Origin: Aerococcus sp. UBA6277
GTDB taxonomy: Bacteria > Bacillota > Bacilli > Lactobacillales > Aerococcaceae
Direction of reading: 5' to 3'
Assembly: GCF_002440555.1 (NCBI RefSeq)
Contig: NZ_DJUR01000043.1
Coordinates: forward strand, 121,318 to 171,804
Length of the DNA stretch: 50,487 nt
Shown here: one piece after another, positions 8,468 through 17,143 of the stretch
How the letters are laid out: the number at the start of each line of letters is the position of its first letter
Numbering within the stretch: position 1 is the stretch's first letter
Notes under the pieces: model-generated
Seen by the model: only the letters and a program-made list of their open reading frames with translations
Database searches by the model: none
Told to the model about the DNA's origin: nothing
Program-made: the position numbers and the translations under genes

Positions 8468-8583
8468 CGTTTTATTTTTTATAACTTTTAGTGATAATAT
8501 TTGGCTTTTACCCTATTAAACTGGTATGATTAAGTTAGTAATAAAACGTTTTTGCATATTTTTAATAGGCAAATATAAAACGT
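8468..8583. promoter_or_regulatory. Repeated ATAAAACG motifs between map and the GntR gene
   Basis: The motif (A/T)ATAAAACG occurs at 8540-8548 and 8574-8582 on the plus strand and at 8468-8476 on the minus strand. AAAACGTTTT (8543-8552) is palindromic. ACGTTTT and AAAACGT enclose an inner TTTGC/GCAAA pair (8551-8573). Two copies lie just past the plus-strand promoter, a typical place for self-repression by the adjacent GntR regulator. This is inference. Confidence 0.35.
8501..8530 (+). promoter_or_regulatory. Promoter of the GntR-family gene
   Basis: The -35 TTGGCT (8501-8506) and -10 TATGAT (8525-8530) are separated by 18 bp, ~85 nt upstream of the start codon. Confidence 0.5.
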
Positions 8584-8614
8584 ATCAACCAACGGTCTGA
8601 GCGAGGTGAATGGC

Positions 8615-9322
8615 ATGGGAAAAATACAGAAACTAGAACAAGTTGCCTACTTACACATAAAAGATCAAATACTTAGCGAAAATTGGAAAACAGGATTCCA
8701 TATTGTTGAAGCATTTATTTCAGAAGACTTAGATATTAGTCGTAGTCCGATTCGTGCTGCTTTAAGTACGCTAGCGGATGAAGGTTATGTAGACATGATT
8801 CCATATCGTGGATTCTTTGTAGCCGAGAACCCACCCAAAATTGATTTTGTTGCCCATCGTTTACGCTATGAACTAATCATTAGCTACAGAATGTTAGACC
8901 AAATGATTAAACAAAAAGTAAAGGGTGAAGACTACAAGGCCCTCTTAGAAGAAAAAGTGAACGCGGTTAGAAAAGCTTACGATGAAAAAAACTTCGACGA
9001 TTTTTTAACTACTAGTGAAGCATTATTGAAAACAATATTGGACCTCGGTAACCATGACTTTTTAGTCAAAGAAGCATTAGAATGCTCTCGAACTGTCATG
9101 ACGGCAATTTTAGAAAGATACCGGTCAGATGAACCTACTGATTTCATTTTGGATATGTATCCATTCATGATGTACCTCGGTGACTTAGTACGCTTGATTC
9201 GAGAAAACCGTTTTAACGATGCTCGTGTATTATTTGAGATTATCTTTAACTATTTAAAAACTCAACTACCCAAAGAGACTCAAGTAGCATTTGAAAACAT
9301 TGATAGCTATCGTTTGGCTTAG
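8615..9322 (+). CDS. GntR-family transcriptional regulator (FadR/FCD-like)
   Basis: DNA-binding regulator with an N-terminal winged helix (~residues 1-70) and an all-helical C-terminal domain of FCD type. The HTH is visible as FISEDLDISRSPIRAALSTLADEGYVDMIPYRGFFV, split here around the recognition helix SRSPIRAALSTL. Such regulators respond to small carboxylates or sugars; the ligand here is unknown. The ATG at 8615 is preferred because GAGG (8603-8606) sits 8 nt upstream; an in-frame GTG at 8606 overlaps that site. It is a single-gene unit ending at a strong terminator. Repeats in its own promoter region suggest autoregulation. Confidence 0.85.
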   Translation: MGKIQKLEQVAYLHIKDQILSENWKTGFHIVEAFISEDLDISRSPIRAALSTLADEGYVDMIPYRGFFVAENPPKIDFVAHRLRYELIISYRMLDQMIKQKVKGEDYKALLEEKVNAVRKAYDEKNFDDFLTTSEALLKTILDLGNHDFLVKEALECSRTVMTAILERYRSDEPTDFILDMYPFMMYLGDLVRLIRENRFNDARVLFEIIFNYLKTQLPKETQVAFENIDSYRLA

Positions 9323-9344
9323 ACAATCGTCTATATATTGAATG

Positions 9345-9378
9345 AAAGCACTCTATATCGTCAAAGAGTGCTTTTTTT
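9345..9378 (+). terminator. Intrinsic terminator after the GntR gene
   Basis: AAAGCACTCT (9345-9354) pairs exactly with AGAGTGCTTT (9365-9374), followed by a T run. Confidence 0.85.
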
Positions 9379-9386
9379 GCTATAAT
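9378..9386 (+). promoter_or_regulatory. Extended -10 promoter of the flavodoxin gene
   Basis: TGC-TATAAT begins on the last T of the upstream terminator. No clear -35 is present, as often for extended -10 promoters. Confidence 0.55.
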
Positions 9387-9428
9387 TTAGTTTGGAATGA
9401 AAATTATAATTGAAAGGAGCGAACCATA

Positions 9429-9884
9429 TTGCCAAAGGCACTAGTTACCTTTGCTTCTTTAACAGGAAACGATGAAGAAATAGCAAATATTATGACCAAA
9501 TCCCTAGTTAATTTGGGCGTAGATGCACGGATGGTAGAATGCCAATCTGTATATGCGACGGATTTTCTAGAAGAAGATATCTGTGTTGTCGTCACCTATA
9601 CCTATGGTGCTGCAGCGGATTTACCAGATGAAATTGTAGATCTTTATGAAGAATTGGCGGATGTAGATCTAACAGGAAAAATATTCGCAACATTAGGGTC
9701 TGGTGAGTATGATTATGAGGAGTTCTGTAAATCCGTTGACGATTTTACCTTACAATTCAAACAAGCCGGTGCTATTCAAGCTGGTGAAGCTGTGAAAATT
9801 GAATTATATCCAGAAGATGAAGATATTCCTGAAATTGAACAACTGGCTCAGCAATGTGTAAATACCTATCAAAAACAACAATAA
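9429..9884 (+). CDS. Flavodoxin
   Basis: Small FMN-binding electron carrier of 151 residues, the usual size for short-chain flavodoxins. The phosphate-binding loop is ASLTGNDEEIA at residues 9-19. The two isoalloxazine-flanking loops are YTYGAAADLP (~57-66) and LGSGEYDYEEFC (~89-100). The start is TTG with AAAGGAG 9 nt upstream. It precedes the M29 aminopeptidase by 22 nt and probably shares its transcript. No ferredoxin or reductase partner lies nearby, so the redox pathway served (for example IspG/IspH or ribonucleotide reductase activation) cannot be named. Confidence 0.9.
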   Translation: MPKALVTFASLTGNDEEIANIMTKSLVNLGVDARMVECQSVYATDFLEEDICVVVTYTYGAAADLPDEIVDLYEELADVDLTGKIFATLGSGEYDYEEFCKSVDDFTLQFKQAGAIQAGEAVKIELYPEDEDIPEIEQLAQQCVNTYQKQQ

Positions 9885-9906
9885 GTATTAGGAGGATTTA
9901 ATTGAT

Positions 9907-11148
9907 ATGAAAAATTTTGACCAATTATTAGACAAATATGCAAACCTATTAATCGAAAAAGGCATTAACGTACAAAAAGGTGACAATGTAATGATTTACA
10001 TTGCTGTCGACCAAGCCCCTCTAGCCCACTTCTTAGCAAAACATGCTTATGAAAACGGTGCTCGCCGTGTACACTTTACTTGGAAAGATGATTACACTAA
10101 TCGTTTAGACTTCGAATACCAAACTACAGAAGATTTAGCTGAAGTTGCAGACTATACTGTAGCCCGCCAAGAAGATTTAATTTTAAATCAAAAAGTATCA
10201 CGCCTTTCTATCGTTTCTGGTGACCCAGATTTATTGAATGGTATTGACCCAAGCAAAATTGATACCGTTCAAACAAGTCGCGGTCAGAAATTAAAAGTTG
10301 TCCGTAATGCGACAATGAACGATCAAGTTAAATGGACAGTTGCAGCAGCGGCTGACTACGGCTGGGCGAAACACGTTTTCCCTGAATTAGCTGATGATAA
10401 ACAAGCAGCGACAGATGCATTATGGGATGCTATCTTCAAAGCTAGTCGTGTATACGAAGCTGATCCAGTAGAAGCTTGGAACAAGCACCGTGACTTGTTA
10501 GACGAAAAAGCACAAAAATTAAACGACAATCAATTCAAAAAATTACATTACACTGCACCTGGTACAGATCTAACATTAGGTTTACCTGAAGGTCACATCT
10601 GGGTATCTGCTCAAAGCTTTAACCCTGAAGGTTCACCATTTATCGCTAATATGCCAACTGAAGAAGTCTTCACAGCACCAGATACAAACGTGATGGATGG
10701 CTATGTGACTTCAACAAAACCACTATCTTACGCGGGTTCTACGATTGAAGGCATCAAAGTAACCTTTGCAGACGGTAAAATTGTAGACGTTACAGCTGAT
10801 AAAGGTGAGCAAATCATGAAAGATTTAGTCTTCAACAATGATGGTGCCCAAGGATTAGGTGAAGTTGCATTAGTGCCACATCAATCACCAATTTCTCAAA
10901 GTAACCTAACATTCTACAATACTCTATTTGATGAGAATGCTTCAAACCACTTGGCAATCGGTGCTGCTTACCCAACTACCGTTAAAGGCGGAACTGAAAT
11001 GTCAGAAGAAGAATTACAAGCAGCTGGTATCAACCGTAGCCATGTCCACGTTGACTTCATGATTGGATCAGCTGAAATGGATATCGATGGTATCGACGCA
11101 GATGGTAATGTATTCCCTATCTTCCGTCAAGGAGAATGGGCTTTCTAA
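9907..11148 (+). CDS. pepS: M29-family aminopeptidase (PepS/AmpS type)
   Basis: Cytosolic metallo-aminopeptidase that removes N-terminal residues from peptides. At 413 residues it is full length for the thermophilic aminopeptidase (M29) family. The C-terminal metal site is visible: Glu in ANMPTEEVFTAP, Glu in GLGEVALVP, His in ASNHLAIGAAYP and His/Asp in SHVHVDFMIGS. The ending EMDIDGIDADGNVFPIFRQGEW is characteristic. The symbol pepS follows the lactic-acid-bacterial homologue and is by family resemblance. It follows the flavodoxin gene closely and has a good ribosome site (AGGAGG). Confidence 0.92.
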   Translation: MKNFDQLLDKYANLLIEKGINVQKGDNVMIYIAVDQAPLAHFLAKHAYENGARRVHFTWKDDYTNRLDFEYQTTEDLAEVADYTVARQEDLILNQKVSRLSIVSGDPDLLNGIDPSKIDTVQTSRGQKLKVVRNATMNDQVKWTVAAAADYGWAKHVFPELADDKQAATDALWDAIFKASRVYEADPVEAWNKHRDLLDEKAQKLNDNQFKKLHYTAPGTDLTLGLPEGHIWVSAQSFNPEGSPFIANMPTEEVFTAPDTNVMDGYVTSTKPLSYAGSTIEGIKVTFADGKIVDVTADKGEQIMKDLVFNNDGAQGLGEVALVPHQSPISQSNLTFYNTLFDENASNHLAIGAAYPTTVKGGTEMSEEELQAAGINRSHVHVDFMIGSAEMDIDGIDADGNVFPIFRQGEWAF

Positions 11149-11197
11149 TTATCTAGTCATTAATTACTTTTTACACACAAATTAAAGGAGGTTGACC

Positions 11198-11515
11198 ATG
11201 TCGCACAATCAAAAAAATAACGAAAACGACTTGAATGAACTGTATAATCGTTTAAAGAATATGGACCGAAAAAAAGTTGACGAAACCCTTGAATACCTAG
11301 ATAAAGGTTCACCAAAATTAAACTGGTTATACATCACCCTTGCTGTTGCCATTATTTTTCTTTTAATTTGGTTAATTATGGTAATGAACCCGAATGAAGA
11401 TGTGGCGCCAACAAACGGTAGGTCAGAAGAAATCAATCTTCAAATCCAGGAAATGGAAACCCGTATCGAAGCCTTGGAAAGCCAAGTAGAAAGCATAGAA
11501 GAAGCTAATAATTAA
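11198..11515 (+). CDS. Small single-pass membrane protein with C-terminal coiled coil, function unknown
   Basis: 105 residues. A charged Asn/Lys-rich cytosolic N-terminus with a helical stretch (ENDLNELYNRLKNMDRKK) leads into one membrane segment (~residues 46-66, LYITLAVAIIFLLIWLIMVM). A short linker and a heptad-patterned coiled coil (~80-103, IQEMETRIEALESQVESIEE) follow. The ATG is preceded by AAAGGAGG with ideal spacing; an upstream in-frame TTG overlaps that site. I do not recognise the family. The layout suggests a membrane-tethered oligomer on the outer face or a scaffold. It ends at its own terminator and lies 50 nt after pepS. Confidence 0.75.
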   Translation: MSHNQKNNENDLNELYNRLKNMDRKKVDETLEYLDKGSPKLNWLYITLAVAIIFLLIWLIMVMNPNEDVAPTNGRSEEINLQIQEMETRIEALESQVESIEEANN

Positions 11516-11527
11516 TATAAACAACAA

Positions 11528-11576
11528 AATCGCTACCAAGTATCTAGGAAACTAGGTACATTGGTAGCGATTTTTT
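11528..11576 (+). terminator. Intrinsic terminator
   Basis: AATCGCTACCAA (11528-11539) pairs exactly with TTGGTAGCGATT (11561-11572). The loop holds a second small CTAGG/ACTAG element, and six T follow. It closes the flavodoxin-pepS-small-protein unit. Confidence 0.85.
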
Positions 11577-11594
11577 AGTGATGAACATCATAAT

Positions 11595-12002
11595 TTATTT
11601 GAATATAAATACTTTACTAAAAATATAATTCAACAAGACGACCACAATTTGTGTGACAAGTTTTGCCCAAACTTCTCCTATACTTAGATAGGTTAATAAA
11701 AACATTAACAACATATCGATAAAAAAAGATAATAAGCGGAAAGTGACAAAACTGGAAAATTCTTTAAGAATAATACGTACTGACCATTTTTTTGCTTTAA
11801 ACACCCAAATCTTATTGGTAATATAAGCAAATATAATAGATAAAATCCAAGCCACTGTATTAGAAACAAAAAGACTTGATACTTGTCTCATCAGAAAGAA
11901 TGACACAATATTGACTAATGTTGTTAATACGCCAAAAACTACATAGATAACAAATTCTTGATTAAATAACTGTTTCTTCACCTTATCTATAAATGCCATC
12001 AT
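11595..12002 (-). CDS. GtrA/GtcA-family membrane protein (lipid-linked sugar flippase)
   Basis: Four-helix membrane protein of 135 residues, full length for the GtrA family. Family members are thought to flip undecaprenyl-phosphate-linked monosaccharides to the outer face. Segments lie near residues 18-38, 42-62 (ending AYITNKIWVFK), 80-102 and 108-130. The paired motifs NKIWVFK and NYIFSKVFIFK mark the internal repeat. It overlaps the stop codon of the upstream glycosyltransferase by one base (TAATG), which implies translational coupling. With the GT2 and YfhO-like genes it completes a three-component extracellular glycosylation system like the CsbB-GtcA-YfhO set known in Bacillus and staphylococci. 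Confidence 0.9.
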   Translation of the reverse strand: MMAFIDKVKKQLFNQEFVIYVVFGVLTTLVNIVSFFLMRQVSSLFVSNTVAWILSIIFAYITNKIWVFKAKKWSVRIILKEFSSFVTFRLLSFFIDMLLMFLLTYLSIGEVWAKLVTQIVVVLLNYIFSKVFIFK

Positions 12003-12952
12003 TAGTCCTCATTCAATTCATTCTTTAAATCTGCTTCGGTTTCTTTAATAATAAATATGGGTCTATTTTTAGTTTCTAAGAAAATTTTGCTGATATATTT
12101 ACCAATGATACCGAGACAGAGTAATTGGATACCACCGATAAACAAGATAATCACTACTAGAGAAGGCCACCCCGCAGTTGGATCTCCGAATATTAAAGCA
12201 CGTAGTATTATAATCAATCCTGCAATAATAGAAATGACAAACATCAAGGCGCCAGAATATGAAGCAATTGATAAAGGTATTTCAGAAAAATTGATAATTC
12301 CTTCAACTGAATATTTAAACAAGCTCCAGAACGACCAAGTAGTATTACCAGCGACTCTTTCTCTATTTTCAAATTCTAGATAGATAGTATTGAATCCTAC
12401 CCACGAAAATAACCCTTTTGAAAAACGATTGTATTCTGTCAATTTAAGGATAGCATCCACCATTTGTCTGGTCATCAACCGATAATCACGTGCGCCATCT
12501 ACAAATTCAGTATCACTAATTTTATTCATGAGTGCATAGAATTGTTTAGCGAAGAAGCTACGGATAGGCGGCTCCCCATCACGGTCTACTCTTCTTGTCC
12601 CAACACAATCAAGCGTGGGATCTTGGTATAATTTATCAAGCATTATTGGCAATAATTCAGGTGGATCTTGTAAGTCAACATCCATTAAGGTAACAAAGTC
12701 CCCTTTTGCTTGTTTTAAACCTGCATAAATCCCTGCCTCTTTACCGAAATTTCTTGAAAATGAGATATAACGTACTTTATCATTCTCCTTGGCTAGCTTT
12801 CTCATTTCATTTAAAGAATTATCCGATGAACCATCATTCACAAAAATATATTCAATATCTTGATCCATCAATGGCTTTACCTTTTCCATTTCTTTGTAGA
12901 AAAGATGAATAGATTCTTCTTCATTAAAACACGGTACAATAATTGAAAGCAT
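12002..12952 (-). CDS. Undecaprenyl-phosphate glycosyltransferase (GtrB/CsbB-like, GT2)
   Basis: Transfers a sugar from a nucleotide donor onto undecaprenyl phosphate at the inner membrane face. The GT-A domain shows SIIVPCFNEEESI, VNDGSSDNS and the metal-binding MDVDLQDPPEL. GARDYRLM and NRFSKGLFSWVGF follow, typical of the DPM1/GtrB branch. Two C-terminal membrane segments (~228-250 and ~260-285) anchor it. The ATG at 12952 is chosen because AGGTGG lies 5 nt upstream, overlapping the YfhO stop; a GTG at 12961 overlaps that site instead. The CsbB branch usually moves GlcNAc, but the sugar here is not readable from sequence. It sits between the YfhO-like GT-C gene and the GtrA flippase gene. 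Confidence 0.92.
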   Translation of the reverse strand: MLSIIVPCFNEEESIHLFYKEMEKVKPLMDQDIEYIFVNDGSSDNSLNEMRKLAKENDKVRYISFSRNFGKEAGIYAGLKQAKGDFVTLMDVDLQDPPELLPIMLDKLYQDPTLDCVGTRRVDRDGEPPIRSFFAKQFYALMNKISDTEFVDGARDYRLMTRQMVDAILKLTEYNRFSKGLFSWVGFNTIYLEFENRERVAGNTTWSFWSLFKYSVEGIINFSEIPLSIASYSGALMFVISIIAGLIIILRALIFGDPTAGWPSLVVIILFIGGIQLLCLGIIGKYISKIFLETKNRPIFIIKETEADLKNELNED

Positions 12953-12961
12953 ATTTTCCAC

Positions 12962-15586
12962 CTAACTTTTTACAATCCTTTTTTTCATCTTTTTGATCAT
13001 ATTAGTATCTACTAAAACTAATACTATAACAAATACAATACTAATAAACATTGAACTGTACAGATATGGTTGTACAAACTTCATTTTGATATTTAATTGG
13101 CCTTTTGGTATTTTAAATCCTATCATACCATTGTTAACATTTTCTATTGTGATTTTTTCATTATTGATCTCTAATTGCCAACCGTCTTCATAGAATATTG
13201 GTAATACTAAATAGGTATAACCATCACTATTATCAAAGTTAATCTCTAATTTATCTTGTGCTAGTTCCAAATTGTAATCTAATTTTTTATCTTCATTACT
13301 TCTTGCTTCCAACTGATCATATGATAGTCCATAAATATGATTGATTTCAAAATCGTAGCCGCTACCACCAGCAAAATCAAATAAAATTTGGTCATTAAAT
13401 GGGATAGAGACTTGGTGATGAAATTGTTGCAGAGCATATTTATCATTTGGTGAGCTCATTTGAAGTTCTGCACCATTTATAGAATAGTTATAGTTACCAG
13501 TATAATAATCTGTATCAGCTTTTAACGTATAATCAATTATAAGCTCGTCATAATTTTGACTCGCATCGACGTTAGCAACTAATTCGATACCTTCATCCGA
13601 TTTTGAAATATAATTATCGTGATAGAAATTATTCTTTTCTATACTAAAATTTAGGTCATTTTCTAGGTCTATAGATAGCGGCTGATTTTTACTAGAAGTA
13701 GTATATACGCCATCAATTAATTGTAAATCCTTGAAGTCAAGGGATGTATAATTATTTATTTGATATTGATTTTTTACTGGATGTATAAAAGCAAGAGGAT
13801 AATTATTTTTATAAACGGATAATTCACCGAAACTTTTCACCTTCTCATATCCAGCAGGTACAATGTATTGTTCATTGTCTTTAGCAATAACGTAATCAAT
13901 TTGAAATAAACTATTTGTTATCTGTCTAGCACCTAGGCCATCAATTGATACACTGTTATCCTTAATATTAGTTAAACCAAAAAAATCTATGAAATCCTGT
14001 TCATATTTATTTTGAAAGCTTGAGTAATTATTAAAGGTACTTTGCTCATATGCTATGCCCAAATTAGCCATGCCTACATATTCTATACGATAAAAACCAT
14101 TAGCATCGTTCTCAATAAAGTTAATAGCTTGTGATATATTCGTGTTTGGATTTTCAAAAGTATCATATAGATAGTCTTTTGAAACAGTTTTCAGACTATA
14201 CTGCTCAAATAACCGCGTATTAAATTGATTAATGAATGGTACTGTTAAAAGGAATATCGCCATCAAAGCTCCGTACTGAATCCTAGTTTGTTTAGTATAA
14301 CTAAGAATTACATAGAATAACATCGCAATACCTATAAGTACCATAAAATATTTTTTATTAATGTCATAACTATTATCCATAGATTTTAAAGTACTGTAAT
14401 AAATCAATAGTGTAAGCCCAGAAGCGAAGATACTTGATTTTAGAGATTTATGTTTCAATATTTGTTCAATACCTAGGCCAATTGTAATAGCAATAAATAA
14501 ATACGTTATGTAGTGCCACCGATATTGAGGTGCACTTAATCCGTTGAAAATACTAGCCACTTTAGGGCTATAACGAATGATAATTAATATTGTCGTGAAA
14601 CAACTAAAAAATTGAAATATTTTTGATCGATAATTTTTAACATTAAAAATTACGAGTAAATATATAAAAGAAACAACTTGTATGGGGTCTGAAATTAATA
14701 TCCTTTCAAATGAAAAATTCTCTTTATCCCAAAGTGGTGCGATTACATCTACACTACTTCTACTGTTATCGAGAAATCCTTTAACAAATACTATAAAACC
14801 TATAGATGAAATACCTACTCCAAGCATCCCATATATTATTATTTTCTTTAATTTCTTATCCCAGGCTATTTCATCTTTATTTAATGGTATGAACAATCGC
14901 ATAATTGCATAGCAACCACATAACAATAAATTTGCAAAGGCAAAGTATCCGTTATTAAATAAGGTCAAAGCTACACCTAAACTAAATAACCAACCCTTTT
15001 TGCCTTCAAAAATCCATTCTACTCCTAACAAGATAATCGGTAACCATAACATGGCATCTGTAAAAAAATCCCAGAGAACAGCATGTCTGAAATAAATAGG
15101 AGCAAATGCATAGAATGTAGCTGCAAAGATAGACACGGATCTGCGTACTTTAAATTTCGAAATAACTATACTTGCGAAATATGCAATTAAGCTAGATTTG
15201 ATAACCGAAAGGTATAAGGAGATTTCTCCCCAGTATACAATATCTGGAGTGCTGATTATCTGACATTTTTCCAATATCCAAGTTACCAATACCGTCATAT
15301 AATAAAATATAGACGTTGTATAATAATAACTTAATTTGGTCAGAAAGTTTCCGCCTCCACTGTAGTTAAAACTGTAGAAAAAATTACCTTTAGTAAATTC
15401 TTTATATAAGAAATCTTTGAAAACTAACATTTGTTGCGTCTGATCACTCGGTCCAGCCATCAATAAATTATTGTGCCATTGATTGTTAATAAAGAAAAAA
15501 TGCATCAAAATTGATGCACTTATCAATAATAAAATCACAAAAAATTCTTTAAAAATTATCTGCTTATTTATTTTTTTTATTTTCAT
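12962..15586 (-). CDS. YfhO-like multi-pass membrane glycosyltransferase (GT-C fold)
   Basis: 874-residue polytopic protein. The first ~440 residues contain about a dozen membrane segments. A large extracytoplasmic region (~450-840) rich in Asn, Asp and Tyr follows, with a final membrane segment near 845-862 and a basic tail. The early outer loop GPSDQTQQM holds an Asp (48) at the place where GT-C enzymes keep their catalytic acid. The C-terminal FPN/NYPLAF and YEDGWQLEIN stretches match YfhO proteins. Family knowledge: YfhO uses the flipped lipid-linked sugar to decorate lipoteichoic acid or a similar polymer. Codon use and AT content are higher than in the housekeeping genes, as common in surface-sugar loci. 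Confidence 0.88.
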   Translation of the reverse strand: MKIKKINKQIIFKEFFVILLLISASILMHFFFINNQWHNNLLMAGPSDQTQQMLVFKDFLYKEFTKGNFFYSFNYSGGGNFLTKLSYYYTTSIFYYMTVLVTWILEKCQIISTPDIVYWGEISLYLSVIKSSLIAYFASIVISKFKVRRSVSIFAATFYAFAPIYFRHAVLWDFFTDAMLWLPIILLGVEWIFEGKKGWLFSLGVALTLFNNGYFAFANLLLCGCYAIMRLFIPLNKDEIAWDKKLKKIIIYGMLGVGISSIGFIVFVKGFLDNSRSSVDVIAPLWDKENFSFERILISDPIQVVSFIYLLVIFNVKNYRSKIFQFFSCFTTILIIIRYSPKVASIFNGLSAPQYRWHYITYLFIAITIGLGIEQILKHKSLKSSIFASGLTLLIYYSTLKSMDNSYDINKKYFMVLIGIAMLFYVILSYTKQTRIQYGALMAIFLLTVPFINQFNTRLFEQYSLKTVSKDYLYDTFENPNTNISQAINFIENDANGFYRIEYVGMANLGIAYEQSTFNNYSSFQNKYEQDFIDFFGLTNIKDNSVSIDGLGARQITNSLFQIDYVIAKDNEQYIVPAGYEKVKSFGELSVYKNNYPLAFIHPVKNQYQINNYTSLDFKDLQLIDGVYTTSSKNQPLSIDLENDLNFSIEKNNFYHDNYISKSDEGIELVANVDASQNYDELIIDYTLKADTDYYTGNYNYSINGAELQMSSPNDKYALQQFHHQVSIPFNDQILFDFAGGSGYDFEINHIYGLSYDQLEARSNEDKKLDYNLELAQDKLEINFDNSDGYTYLVLPIFYEDGWQLEINNEKITIENVNNGMIGFKIPKGQLNIKMKFVQPYLYSSMFISIVFVIVLVLVDTNMIKKMKKRIVKS

Positions 15587-15630
15587 ATATTCTTTTTCTC
15601 CCCCAAAAATAAACTACGAAAACATCTTTT

Positions 15631-16998
15631 CTAATCTTCCATCTTTACAATTTGTTGGAAGATGTCTTGTAATTCTACCCGCTTCATTACTAAGATAATA
15701 ACTAAGAAAGCAGCGTAAACAAAGAATCCAAGATAAGTATTTAGTGTATTCGCAGTAAAGTAGAATACGAGAACGTGACTAATAATCAATAACCACTCGT
15801 TGGCATCGCCCTTCATAGCCTTAAATTCACGCCGTGAAGCATATAGGTACCACAAGAAATAACATAAGGTAGTAGCCCATGCGATACCTGATAATGATTT
15901 AGTGATAAAGAATATGATTCCTACAAAAGCAAAGGCCAATACCGCATACAAAATTGAGTCGCGGATATATTTTCGTTCACTTCGTTTAGCCTTGTATAGA
16001 TTGGCCACAACGATTTTTGAAATCATAATATATGGAATCGATACAAAGGTAATGGATAATAACTCGATTGATGCCACATAGTTTGGAAGGAAGAATTCGA
16101 TAATCCACTTAAATACAAAGAATCCTAATCCACCAAAAATACCAAGTAACAATGTCAATTGTTTAATGATATTGGCTACTCGAGGAGAGTCTGTTTTTGA
16201 AATTAAATTGTAGAATACTAAAGCGACAGCATTCACAATTAGGATAATGACATTTAACACTGAGTTTTGGAAAGAATATTGGGCGAATTCTTCAATTGGG
16301 AATCCCCAGTTTGCAATCCAAGAACCAATATTACCAACGAATGTCAATGACATATTGGCTAATAAAATTAAGAATCCAACTCTAAAAATTTCAAATTTAT
16401 CTTTGACAGTGAAGGCGGGATTAAAACCTAATTGCTTAACAAATCGGAATTCATAATAGATGTACATTAATACATAAGACAATACATTTAATATGATATA
16501 GAATACGTAGTCTTCCGATTTAAAAATAAAAATTCCAATCAACAACAGTGCGATATAAGATACTGACCGGAACATTGATGCTACGGTAAATGTTTTAAAT
16601 TGACCAACTGCTTGTAAAAAATTTGATTGATACGTTGTCACATTAGAAAAGAAAGTAACGATAGAAAATAGAATCAGTACCGGATCTTTTGTGATTAAAG
16701 AAATCAGAAACATCCCTACAAACATAATAAATTGGAAAAAGTTGGCAAAATTATGTTCATCTCTGATAACATTTTGATCTAAGTCATTTAATTCCTTACC
16801 ACCATACTTAATATAAATTCCATCCGCAAATCCTAAATGGAAAAGGTAGGTAAAACTCAGGTACAAGGTATATTGCCTATAAGACCCGTATTGCGCGACA
16901 GTCAAGATCCCCGGCAAGATGAAACCAACGATAAAGCTAGTTCCGAAACCGACAATATTAGACATTGCAACGCTTAAAATGTTCTTTAAAGTCTTCAT
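15631..16998 (-). CDS. Polysaccharide flippase (Wzx/TuaB-like, MOP superfamily)
   Basis: Moves undecaprenyl-linked repeat units across the membrane. The 455-residue protein has about 12 hydrophobic segments evenly spread with few charged loops, the pattern of the RfbX/Wzx group. It begins MKTLKNILSVAMSNIVGFG and carries an early QYGSYRQY stretch typical of flippases. The ATG at 16998 has GAGG 6 nt upstream; the in-frame GTG at 17010 overlaps that site. It follows a tRNA-Arg gene by 38 nt on the same strand and is 45 nt before the YfhO-like gene. It is probably the exporter for the polymer made by the TuaG-like, Wzy-like and GT4 genes upstream. Confidence 0.88.
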   Translation of the reverse strand: MKTLKNILSVAMSNIVGFGTSFIVGFILPGILTVAQYGSYRQYTLYLSFTYLFHLGFADGIYIKYGGKELNDLDQNVIRDEHNFANFFQFIMFVGMFLISLITKDPVLILFSIVTFFSNVTTYQSNFLQAVGQFKTFTVASMFRSVSYIALLLIGIFIFKSEDYVFYIILNVLSYVLMYIYYEFRFVKQLGFNPAFTVKDKFEIFRVGFLILLANMSLTFVGNIGSWIANWGFPIEEFAQYSFQNSVLNVIILIVNAVALVFYNLISKTDSPRVANIIKQLTLLLGIFGGLGFFVFKWIIEFFLPNYVASIELLSITFVSIPYIMISKIVVANLYKAKRSERKYIRDSILYAVLAFAFVGIIFFITKSLSGIAWATTLCYFLWYLYASRREFKAMKGDANEWLLIISHVLVFYFTANTLNTYLGFFVYAAFLVIILVMKRVELQDIFQQIVKMED

Positions 16999-17035
16999 TT
17001 TTATCCTCACAATATTTCTGCTTTAATTTTGTTAA

Positions 17036-17108
17036 CGGTCCCGAGAAGATTCGAACTTCCGACACCTCGTTTAGGAAACGAGTGCTCTATCCCCTGAGCT
17101 ACGAGACC
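17036..17108 (-). tRNA. tRNA-Arg (anticodon CCT)
   Basis: 73-nt cloverleaf on the minus strand. The acceptor stem is GGTCTCG (17108-17102) with CGGGACC (17043-17037), one G-U, and G as discriminator. The D arm begins TAGCTCAGGGGATAGAG. The anticodon stem CTCGT/ACGAG holds the loop TTCCTAA with anticodon CCT at 17075-17073. The T arm contains GTTCGAATC. The 3' CCA is not encoded. It decodes the rare AGG codon. It lies inside the polysaccharide locus in the same direction and has its own promoter. Confidence 0.95.
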
Positions 17109-17112
17109 AGAT

Positions 17113-17139
17113 AATGTAAGTGACCAGGCCACTTACATT
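17113..17139 (-). other. Perfect hairpin just upstream of the tRNA
   Basis: AATGTAAGTG (17113-17122) and CACTTACATT (17130-17139) form a perfect 10-bp inverted repeat with a 7-base loop. It lacks a T tail. It would be the 5' leader of the pre-tRNA or a weak terminator for the TuaG-like gene. Confidence 0.55.
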
Positions 17140-17143
17140 CATC

